In this document: positions 55,579-64,000 of the stretch, one piece after another | How the letters are laid out: each line of letters begins with the position of its first letter | How positions within the stretch are numbered: position 1 is the first letter of the stretch | Assembly (NCBI GenBank): GCA_018466975.1 | Contig: CM031557.1 | Span: forward strand, 2,232,001-2,296,000 | Reading direction: 5' to 3' | DNA length: 64,000 bases | Source of the DNA: Sparassis latifolia | Lineage: Eukaryota; Basidiomycota; Agaricomycetes; Polyporales; Sparassidaceae | The notes under the pieces: generated by a model | What the model saw: the letters and a program-made list of their open reading frames with translations, nothing else | The model's database searches: none | What the model was told of the DNA's origin: nothing | Translations under genes and position numbers: made by a program

Positions 55579-57251
55579 CTAAAAAACATGGTCTGGCACA
55601 ACAAAGCCTTCGAGATGGCCATCTTCATCCTCGTCGTCCTCCTGCTCGTCTTCATCACCAGAAACGCCTGCCTCATCATCCATGAAGGGATTGGATCCTC
55701 GCTTGCGCTTGATGCCTCGTGGCACCACCATCGGCGCCTCTGGCACTGGGGGCGACTCCGTATCCAGAGAAGACAGCGGCGAAGAGTCGTTTTCAGGGAA
55801 ATTGGGCTCCTCATGCACTGGCTCGGGCCCCCAGAGCGTCGACTCCCACTCCGTGTTGGCCACGAAGAGCTCATCCTCCGACTGCGAGTCATCTGCCAGC
55901 GACCATGGAGGCGAAAAGCCCTCGAGAGGCACCATAGCTACCTCTTCAGTGGCACGCAGCGCCTCCTGCTCCGCGGTGGCTTTCGCTAGGTCCGCCTGTT
56001 CGGAGTCGACCCATGCAAGCTTGTGTTCCCCTGTGACTTCTACGAATATCATGTTCATATTCAGCCAGTCGATATCACCAGGGGTGAGCTTGGAACCGTT
56101 GCGAGGGTCGTCATTCTCGAGGCAGATAGCAGGACGCCCCCATGTAACCATCTCTTTGGGTTTGTACTTGTCTGTAATGGTGAACCTATGCTGCTGCCTG
56201 TACCAGCACTTGAATGAGGGCAAATATTCGAGGCTCCGAAAGTCATCGAAGATGGCAAAGTCTGCTTCTGGCTTCGATAAGAACTCAGTTGAATTGAACA
56301 GGTGGTGCATGTAAATGTGGTTTCCAGGAAGGCTCCTGAAAAATAGGGTTTTTCCTGTCCTGGACTCTCCATAAAGACACAAAGACTTGCCCCTGGAGAA
56401 TGTTAGTGACATACGGCACCATATGCATGACTGTACGTACCTGCTACCTTGCGAGCCTTTGCCGAGTCGCAGTTTCAACTCATTTTCGACCCAGTCGGAA
56501 ATTTCAGGGTAGTGCTCAAGGTCAATGACCAGCCCCAGTGGGCGCTCGTATGGCACTTCGGGAGGCTTGAAAGCGTTTTTGGACGCCGTATTGATGTTGA
56601 CGAAATTCTTGAAGTAGTCAGAGGTAGCGTGCTGGAGCATATATTTCATAAACTCGTCAGAGGTGGTGGACATGTCGCGAATGTGAGCGTAGTTGTGATT
56701 AGCCTTGTTTTTTAGGGCTTCGAGGGCCTGCTCATGTGAGCCATCCTCGACAGCCTCAGCCAATTCTGTGGCCACCGAGCGCACCTCCTGTCTGGGAGGG
56801 GGCCGAAAGTGACCGGGCGGGAAGTAATCCTGCACTACGAATGTGCCGGCCTTGTCGGAGTCTCCAACGTACTTCCAGACCTTTTCTGGAGTCCTGACCA
56901 CAGGTTGGAATGACGGCTTGTTTCTGTTGATGGTAAGCCGGTTCTGCGCATCGCGGATGGATGGCTGAGATTGGAACTCGATGTACGCATGATAGTGCGG
57001 TGTATCATCTGCGTGATCCTCGTGCGCAATCTTGAGCCTGATTCCCTCCCCCAGCCCCGCATGAGTTCGATCACCTTCTCCTCGTCGAATTGCTCTGCTT
57101 TGAGCCACATCACCAGTACCTTTGGCGACTGCAGCTTATAGGGTGCCCTGCCGCTACCCTCTGTGGGTTCATCTCCATTGCTGCCAGTCGATCGACGACC
57201 TGCATGCGGCCATGCGTGGCCGTTGTTACCACGTCTGCATTTAGGTGGCAT
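55579..57251 (-). CDS. Genomovirus-like Rep (HUH endonuclease and SF3 helicase), Rep2
   Basis: Replication initiator that would nick the origin and unwind DNA; about 540 aa. ATG 57249-57251. A basic N-terminus leads to motif I (VLVMWLKAE), motif II HYHAYIEF (two metal-binding His) and motif III VWKYVGD with the catalytic Tyr; the Lys of the usual YxxK is Asp. TPEKVW before motif III is typical of geminivirus and genomovirus Reps. The intron at 56393-56440 (48 nt, GTACGT, CTAAC, CCAG) precedes Walker A GESRTGKT; then Walker B FAIFDDF, motif C ICLEND and WLNMN. A long acidic Pro-rich tail has a KRKR signal and ends TAG. One frame change lies at a C5 run (57048-57052, plus strand) between motifs I and II. 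It lies on the minus strand left of a nonanucleotide that lacks CCAG. Confidence 0.9.
56393..56440 (-). other. Intron of Rep2
   Basis: 48-nt GT-AG intron (GTACGT, CTAAC, CCAG), a multiple of three without a stop, so it can be overlooked. Homologous position to the Rep1 intron. Confidence 0.8.
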
Positions 57252-57317
57252 GGTGAATGCAGATGTCCGGTGCTCAAAAAATGAAATTTGTGGGTCATGT
57301 GACCGTGTTGAATGCCG

Positions 57318-57343
57318 ATTTTGCAGCTTAATGTTATTTAAAA
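57318..57343 (+). other. Nonanucleotide at the Rep2 unit, no iterons
   Basis: ATTTTG arm, TAATGTTAT 57329-57337, TTAAAAT arm. The hairpin is AT-only and no CCAG follows. Confidence 0.65.
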
Positions 57344-58534
57344 TTGTCTGATGGGAGGAACCGAAGAAAAGTCGGGCGAGGTTCTGCGAGATGGCTTCAG
57401 TCGTCTGCCGGGCCCTTTTGTAAGCTCTCAGCTGACACGAAACCAGCGCATAGGAGCGGCAGCATTTGCGAATCACCGCGGTCAGAATTTTCGAGCGGAG
57501 CATATGGCATGGGGACGTGCATTGGCGGTAATGTAGTGGGCTAACAGCAAAGTAGATGGCGTGCATCTCCATACACGCAACGTAGGTGAGGTCTGATTAG
57601 AGCTACCTCAGGTGCGCCCTAGCGCGAGTGGCTTCGACGCGAATGCACGGACGAGTGGGTAAAGCGCCAATTGTAGTTTACCATTGCCTATACATCCCTG
57701 CCGGTAAACAATACTAGATGATCCAGCGGCTGCATGTACCCTTGGAGCTGACAGCTGATTGGACACGCAGAAGTATGCGTAGCTATTCATAGATTCACCA
57801 AATAAGGGAGGCTTAAGCGAAACTGAGTCCGCATGACTAAGAGCAGCGGGTTAATGGTGCGGCATAGTGGGCTGCGGCCGGAATTGCATTAGAGAGGTAT
57901 TAACCAAGTAATCGTAGGCTCTAGTTATGTTAGAACATAAACCGCTGGGATGCAGCCACAAAAAGTTAATTAAATAATACTGGCAATGCGTAAATGCGAG
58001 TGCTGTTGTCATCAGTGAGGAGATAGCGATTATTAGCTGTATCAGTAGGCCGCGGTGCATCGCATTCAATTACACATTCGCGCGTAGTTTATCCCTGCCG
58101 CATACGAGGCTAGGTGATCACCCCACCACAGAAATGAGCGGCAGAAACACTGCCGTCATAACACCAGATCCGCCATGGTCCTGGAACAAGTCTCGTCAAC
58201 TTTTCTTCGTGGCTTGGCCCCGAGGTCTTCCAAAGCGCAATCATCAATTTGCAGGACTTGTACAAAGCGATGGGCCAGAATGCATAGTGTAGCTAACCAA
58301 TCCAGGGGAGCGTAACATCTTGGTTAGAAGCACCCATGGCGGATCTAAATGTGGATGACGCATGTCACATTAAGGGCTGAGTGAAGGAGGTCAGATCACG
58401 TTTACTCTATGGAATAGCAAATACAGTCGCAGGGAGCTGGCCACTGGGAGGCATCTTCAGGAACTCCGAAGTTAGCCACATCGTAAATTGAGCAGAGAGG
58501 ACTCTGTCACATATGTGCCGGTCTATAACTAACT
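57344..58534. other. Short unit, no gene
   Basis: 1.2 kb between nonanucleotides. No supported gene; probably a deleted component. Confidence 0.4.
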
Positions 58535-58577
58535 TAATGCTATTGGAATTTCGCCAGCCAGCCAGCCAGCCAGCCAG
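58535..58577 (+). other. CRESS-type origin module, diverged
   Basis: TAATGCTAT 58535-58543, TGGAATT, six CCAG copies 58554-58577. No clear hairpin. Confidence 0.75.
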
Positions 58578-58869
58578 CTTACGTGTGGGCACGATCGGCA
58601 CCAATCAGGCTTGTCAGATGCAGCATTAGTGTGCATCTTGGCACTTTTCCTCATAACAATGCGACAACTTCTCATTGCACAGCGGCAGTTGGTGGCTTGC
58701 AAAATCTTCGGACCCGGTCGAGTCAGGCGCCGCCACGGACCTTTCTTATACACGGCATCACATGCAGATGAGGGGCAGGCTAGCACTCCCTTGTTTCGCT
58801 GAGCTGTGCAGAGTTGCGAAAAAAAATTTCTCGCCGCGTGCTAGGGCATAGCTGAGCGCCGTCTGGCAG

Positions 58870-58876
58870 TATAAAG
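58870..58876 (+). promoter_or_regulatory. TATA box of vWA-like gene
   Basis: TATAAAG 117 bp upstream of ATG 58987. Confidence 0.6.
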
Positions 58877-58986
58877 AGTGAAAGCCCTTATCCGGGTCCC
58901 GGAAACACCATCTCCTCCGCAATTAAAACCCGGCAAAGACATCTTCCTTGCCTCCTCAAATCGCCATAGCTGGCTGCCTGCTCACC

Positions 58987-59873
58987 ATGTCTGCGCCAGT
59001 GGGTGCGTAGTGAGCTTTCTACACAAATCCTCAACCGAGACTAACCGTACCCTAGAAATCACCGAGGACGACTGCAAGGTATTGGACCAAATGGACGTTA
59101 ACCTCGTCCCTAGTAGCTTAGAAAATATGTTTCATGGGTACTACAGCGAAAAGGACGAAGGCCGTATCGCAGAGCTGGCAACCATTATCGAGGCCATTTT
59201 CCCCATTATCGGTGGCGACTCCTCGGATGGTATTGGCCTGATGAGTTGTGACGAGGCAGGTTTCCACGACAAGAAGCAGTCTGCCGGCCAGATTGGTGCT
59301 GCTCTTAACAACCTCGCGCCATCTACCCTGTCGCCAGTCGATGAAACACTTGACTTCCTATTGAGCTGCCACTGGAATCAATTCGTAGGGGACCTCACCG
59401 GCATGAAACCTCTCTGCGCCATCGTCATTATCCATGGCGCTCCGCCTAATCCAGACTGCCTCAAGCGTGTCATCTTCCGATCCATGTTCCAGAGTTATCT
59501 CTTCAATGCAAAAAGACACCAAGTCCGATTATTCTTCTTCCAGATGGGCAACCCAGACAAGTTGAAGGGCCAGGATGGCCACGACCTCTATATACAAACC
59601 ACCAATTCGGCCACGGCCTTTCTTTGGGACCTGGATGAAAACCTCAAAAAGGATTACCTGAGCTGACTGTCAGAACAGGCAGGCGAAGAATCTTTTCTTC
59701 ACCCCAAGATTCGGACACTAATGGAGACCATCCATGCGATTCCCAAGGAGGATGGCTTCGGCATGTTCAGCATCGTCGAGACTACAAAATTAGAGGACCT
59801 CGAGGGAGGCATTCTGAATGGACAGGTTATCAAAGAGGTCCTCCTTAGAGGACTAAGATCGTTCATGGACTGA
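58987..59873 (+). CDS. vWA-fold protein (vWA2), in-frame TGA
   Basis: ATG 58987 is in a good context (CTCACCATG). The intron at 59003-59055 (53 nt, GTGCGT donor, GACTAAC branch, CCTAG acceptor) joins in frame. Core: IAELATIIEAIFPIIGG, then a helix before LCAIVIIHGAPPN and VRLFFFQMGNP, which fits a vWA sheet without its DxSxS site. TGA 59664-59666 interrupts; the same frame runs on through AIPKEDGFGMFSI to TGA 59871-59873. Against the 2.4-kb paralog the TGA aligns with Trp (YLS*LSEQ versus FLKWLPHQ). Virion-sense in its own unit. Confidence 0.65.
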
Positions 59874-60390
59874 ATGGCTCCCGGGCTGCACACATGAGCT
59901 AGTTAGACAGGGCAAGGTGTTTTTTCTGTCTTTTGGTTTCCCCTTGGTTCAGTTAGTCCCTGATGAGATGCGCAAGACTCAGGAACTTTTCAACCGCACC
60001 ATGTTTCCTTACTTTGTTATTTCTCTAAAAGCGTCAGTGCAGATGCTTTCTCTTGCACAAAGATAGCCCTAAGTATGCCGTCTCCATTCCCAACTCATTC
60101 GCTGCCTTGTCTAGTGAACAAAACCTACCGTGGCCATTGAACAGGCAGGCTCAATGTCCCACATATGAACGGCAACAGAAATGTGGCCAGAAAACTCTGC
60201 ACGGAAGTTAAAATACGGCCGACTAGATTTGTACGGGGAGGGCCGCTTCCACCGCTCGGCCGTGCCGCTTCCACCACTCCGCCACACCGCAAAGACCCAC
60301 GCCGTAAGACTTTGTGTACCACAGAAGTGCAGCTTTGGTCAATTTAGTCACCTATCAGTCGGCCATAGTGCTGGCGATGATCCCATTCAT
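59874..60390. other. 3' part of unit, no gene
   Basis: No supported gene or repeat. Confidence 0.4.
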
Positions 60391-60446
60391 TAATATTATC
60401 GAAAAACCTGCCAGCGAGCCAGCGAGCCAGCCTGCCAGCCAGCCAG
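60391..60446 (+). other. CRESS-type origin module, TAATATTAT variant
   Basis: TAATATTAT 60391-60399, CGAAAAA, then CCAG copies interspersed with CGAG and CCTG (60411-60446). Confidence 0.88.
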
Positions 60447-61354
60447 AAGGTCTATGTACCTGTCTTGGCATTGGACAGGAGGTACACCATGTGCATCCGT
60501 GCAAGGCTCACACCGTGATTCGCACATGGTTGCCCCTCCACCAATCTATACACGCAATGACTTAGTGTGTGCAGCATGCGCAGCTTCTGTCCTTGAAATG
60601 CACCTACTTCGGTGACAATGAGCAGGCAATCCCCGGCTTGGTCTCGGAAATTAGTTAGGGAGCTAGGTTTAACATCCAATATCTTACACATTGCTGGGAG
60701 CCTTGCCGGACCTCCAGTCACGGGACACTTTGGGGACGGAAACAGTGGCCACATCACAGGCACCAGCCAAAAATTCCTCTCATCGATACGTGTGAGATGA
60801 CCTGTGCCACTGCGATGGCTATACCAGAACTGAAATCCGAGCCAGACCAAAGGATTGCATTCTTCAGTGGCTGTGGAGATTCAGAGGGCTGAAAGGCTGT
60901 GGTCATGCCCCTCTGGATGCATCGCGCAACTGCCAACGTTTGTGGAATGGAGCGATCGGAGAGGCCACGTCGGAATCTTGAAAGAATCTGCCGCTAGCTT
61001 ACATACCGTGTGCGGACATGGCATCATTGATTCTCGTACCAGCCAACTGCATTTAGGCTCACACTCTGGCTCGTACCATGGAGCGTCACAATAGCTTACA
61101 TAGCACAACTGCTAGCCTCGGCGTGAGTCTTGGCCGTCCCCACGCTGAAGGCAATCGCCATCCGTGCAGAAACGCGCGGATGCTGTCTTTTAGCACATCA
61201 CGAAGGAATTTTTACTATAAAACCGATGAGACAATGTGGATTGCATAGAAAATGACAATTTACGGATGATAGAATTCACCCCTTCCAATAACGCAAATAG
61301 CACCAATAACAGAAAACGCGCTACCCTCTATCCTCCGTCCTCGACTATTGTAGC
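60447..61354. other. Non-coding part of unit
   Basis: A 132-aa minus ORF (60452-60850) has no supporting feature; nothing else is seen. Confidence 0.35.
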
Positions 61355-62157
61355 CTACTCTGGCTCGTTGCATTCACACCGATGGCCACAGTAAGCGCGC
61401 AACCACCTACCGCCCTTGACCTTGATGATGATCTTCCCCTCTCCGGTCCCAAATTCGTCCTCGCCCTCCATACCGGTGTATTCAATGCGAGAGGTTACAC
61501 CATTCTCGCCAGGATCTTGCGGAAGAAAATGGCCTTTGTCATTGCCAGCGTCAGTCTCGCGCTGTGCAATAGCATCGATTGCTGAAGCATAAACCTACTA
61601 AATTCTTGATAGCCTGTGTAATCGTCAGGCGTAAGTATGCGTTGGACGTATTTCGACATTCTGGGTTTGCTGCAGACCCGAGAAGACTCGACACGTGCCT
61701 TTCGGCTTGTTTGCGTCTGATCATCGGAGAGGTAGCTCGAAATTAGTATGGCCGTGAATTGTGTGAAGTCTCTCAGGATGCGAGCGGTCTCGATCATGAA
61801 GTCGAAATCGGACGCGATAACATCCATACTTTGTCCGAGGGAGTTCTTAGTCGCCTCCTCAGTACAGAGGGTTCTTGCTGATTGGAGAAGCTTCTCTGCG
61901 AGCGTGTATTCTAGATCATGTAACATGTCCAAGATTTGCTGGCCATCCGTGGGCAGCAGCCATTGATCCAGCTCGTAGAGGATTAACTCAGCATAGTCCA
62001 GCAGAGCTCGTTGGAGATCAGGCTTTCGGTCGCTCACACCCTTGGGAATGTGGAAAAGGAGGCGCAAGACTTTCTTGACTTCTGGACGCGACGTCTGCGT
62101 CAAAGTATGGACAGAATATTCAAATGCAGTGGTCGAGCTCTCGGTGAGTGAATCCAT
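61355..62157 (-). CDS. Family G unit protein, copy 1
   Basis: About 245 aa. ATG 62155-62157. Exon 1 is all-helical (RALLDYAELILYELDQW, ARILRDFTQFTAILISSYL). The intron at 61534-61598 (65 nt, GTAGGT donor, ACTGAC branch, CAAAG acceptor) joins exon 2 in frame; exon 2 has GEDEFGTGEGKIIIKVKGG and ends with cysteines. No internal stop. Paralog of the gene at the right edge (LEKVDRW, SHILAEFTKQLVTIIY). Function unknown. Confidence 0.75.
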
Positions 62158-62256
62158 GGCAATGATCCGGTGATTTATGGCTATCGATGATTGTAGTCAG
62201 ATTCAGGGAAATAGCAGAATGAGCATGCACCAAAAATATCGAAGAATGGAGGCGGA

Positions 62257-62308
62257 GTTTTCGCGGGCTAATGTTATCGAAAAACCTTCCAGCCAGCCAG
62301 CCAGCCAG
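62257..62308 (+). other. CRESS-type origin module, clean hairpin
   Basis: GTTTTCG, TAATGTTAT 62269-62277, CGAAAAAC, five CCAG copies 62289-62308. Confidence 0.92.
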
Positions 62309-63239
62309 TCAGCCAAGGGGCAGACCTCGGACTTTATAGTATTCACTTGGTGCATACGTAATTCACGCTGTGCTGTTCGCTGTGACGATTTTGCTCAACT
62401 ATACTGGTTCTGCGTGTCCCGTAATAGTGGCTGTTAGGCTAGCACGTGCTATGACAACGGCCAATGGCGCCTCATGCACCATCAGCCGGCACCGTGAAAA
62501 TATTTCTATTGTCTGAGCGTCATGGCGGTCCTCACGATTGGATGGAGACTTGAAGGGGCGCTGTCATGGACGAATCACTGGAGGCATGCTGCTGCCTTCG
62601 TCTGCACCTGGTCGAGAAACGCTTAAGTTGGAATTTCTGGTTGACACAGCATTGGCATGAGAAACACACTATTTCAGCTCGTGCGCAGATCTCGTGGATC
62701 GACAGATGATCATTCTCTTCACGAATATTGTGCTGACCACCTACACCAGCGAGAATCGACGTACGCACAGCAGAATCAGTTGCGAGTAATCTATCGCAAA
62801 GAATATAACGTAAATGGAATTAATACGCCCAGGGCACAGTTTTTGTTCGGATACGATCGATTCAGTGTTAGTAGGTTGGATATAGAAGCTAGTTTGTAGA
62901 GCAATCTGCTAACCAGGTCTCAGCGTTTCTGCGCTTCAGCTGGGTGAATACTACGCACCACGGAATACCAACGTATACGAGATGATATTGCGGCATTTAA
63001 GGAGCAGACCACAACCTGTACTGATCCATGCTGGGCTGCACCACATCCCGAGTCAATGGATTCTCGCAGCGTCACAGTTAATATAGCGTCCAAGTTCAAG
63101 AATGTTGGTTGGCTACGTGTATACATCTTTGACAAACAAACGGGCATTTTACATATTGTGGCTATTTTAGTCACGTATGTATACTGGCTAGCCGTTGCGT
63201 ACACCAGTGCCTCAACTAGCACTGGTGGTAAATGCCCCT
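62309..63239. other. Non-coding part of unit
   Basis: No gene supported beyond the TATA box at its left edge. Confidence 0.4.
62332..62339 (-). promoter_or_regulatory. TATA box beyond iterons (minus strand)
   Basis: CTTTATAG on plus, CTATAAAG on minus, for family G copy 1. Same geometry as at 55406. Confidence 0.5.
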
Positions 63240-64000
63240 TTATACCTTCGATGAGCGGAACCATTGGTGCTCCAAGATGTTATCCATTGCAGTTTGGATG
63301 TTCAAATCACCAAGTTGTCGTCCCTCGACTTGGTCTTGCCCATTCACATCCACACACCATTTATCACCGAAGCTTTGGATACTGGGGTTCTCCCCGGTTG
63401 ACTGTCGGTGCATTTCGCCTCTTGCTTGCTGTGATGAATCGTAACCTAGTTCAAACTTCATTAGCTTATTGCCTTTAGCTTGCATACCGGATGCTACTCA
63501 CAAGGTTGAAGCGCAATGCCCTGGTGTGCTCCGTCGGAGATCGAGGCTCCGTGCATGGGACGACTCCAGGACTGGCTGCAGGGCATACTCATCGTGCGCG
63601 GTCTCAGTCCGTGACTGTGGCAATGATAGATGATCGTTACCAGCTGCTTGGTGAACTCGGCTAGGATATGCGAGGTCGAAGAAGCAGAAGCAAAGGTCTG
63701 CACGAGAGTGTCTAGAGCATGTCCCGTACATCCTTCGCGCGGCCCAGGTGGATATCTGTACTGCTTTGGTTGAGGAAATGCATTGAAGAGCAAGTCCTGC
63801 AACTCACGCATGCGTCGCAGAGACTCTCCGCAGGAATCAGACAGGCCCCAGCGGTCGACCTTTTCCAAGACAATTCTAGTGTAGTTTGCCAGTGCACTGG
63901 TTGCGTTTGGCTGGTTGAAGCATTCCAACGCGCTACCAAGAAGACGGATCACCTCTTGGATCTCATTGTGCTCGTCGGAAATGTCTGTCGAGAGCGACAA
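63240..64000 (-). CDS. Family G unit protein, copy 2 (partial)
   Basis: The 5' end lies beyond the window. Exon 1 is helical and matches copy 1 block by block (YTRIVLEKVDRW, SHILAEFTKQLVTIIY). The intron at 63446-63501 (56 nt, GTGAGT donor, GCTAAT branch, ACTAG acceptor) joins exon 2, which ends WFRSSKV before TAA 63240-63242. The next origin should lie shortly right of base 64000. Confidence 0.75.

Noticed and set aside
55432..56314. Plus-strand ORFs opposite the Rep2 tail
   Set aside because: Antisense shadows of the Rep2 C-terminal region.
1..62308. CCAG tracts as ordinary microsatellites
   Set aside because: They occur at regular spacing, with a nearly fixed copy number of 4-7, and almost always directly after the same nonanucleotide and arm. 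Random microsatellites would not keep this context.
33928..62308. CRISPR-like array because of regular spacing
   Set aside because: Spacing is about 1.9 kb with genes between, not 30-40 bp spacers.
1..64000. Helitron (eukaryotic HUH transposon)
   Set aside because: The helicase is a viral SF3 type with genomovirus motifs, not a PIF1-type RepHel, and no TC...CTRR ends were seen.

Overview
The window reads as fungal nuclear DNA. It has short introns of about 47-65 nt with GTRNGT-type donors, CTRAY-like branch sites and AG acceptors, TATA boxes, a B-type cyclin gene and a NADAR-fold gene. No bacterial operons, rRNA or CRISPR arrays are visible.

Most of the window is a concatemer of virus-sized units. 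A conserved module recurs at 25+ places: a short hairpin (left arm TTTTTCG, right arm CGAAAAA) enclosing the nonanucleotide TAATGTTAT, followed at most sites by 4-7 tandem CCAG tetranucleotides. Consecutive modules lie about 1.8-2.1 kb apart in the same orientation from 1 to 9.4 kb and from 35 to 64 kb, with three inverted ones between 12.2 and 16.2 kb. This spacing is the genome size of a small circular Rep-encoding (CRESS) ssDNA virus, and the module looks like a CRESS replication origin with iterons. The units are not copies of one another: each carries a different gene, so the layout resembles an integrated multi-component (nanovirus-like) element with genomovirus-like proteins.

Left array (1-9.4 kb, then 9.7-11.4 kb): two units with vWA-fold genes (0.3-1.5 and 2.4-3.3 kb), a spliced helical-protein gene (4.66-5.49 kb), a unit with no clear gene, a KEN-motif protein (8.7-9.3 kb) and a GC-rich, broken genomovirus-like Rep (9.74-11.37 kb). 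Inverted arm (12.2-16.2 kb): an unknown ORF, a NADAR gene (14.5-15.3 kb) and four stacked iteron blocks at 16.0-16.2 kb. Module-free middle (16.2-33.9 kb): an acidic-repeat protein, a tail-anchored membrane protein, two spliced hypothetical genes, gene relics, a B-type cyclin (29.1-30.2 kb), a small acidic protein and copies of dispersed repeats. Right array (33.9-64 kb): about 15 units, including paralog pairs (family A at 39 and 45 kb, family B at 41 and 43 kb, family G at 61.5 and 63.5 kb), single-copy families C, D, E and F, a capsid-like gene (49.7-50.5 kb), a second and better preserved Rep (55.6-57.3 kb) and a third vWA gene (59-59.9 kb).

Polarity is consistent. With the origin read 5'->3' on +, Rep and most accessory genes lie on the minus strand just left of an origin, while the capsid-like and vWA genes lie on the plus strand to its right. 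This is the ambisense geometry of geminiviruses and genomoviruses, split over separate units. Many genes carry one frameshift in or near a homopolymer, or one in-frame stop (mostly TGA), so recent decay, assembly error and readthrough cannot be told apart here. Both window edges fall inside units, so the array continues on both sides.
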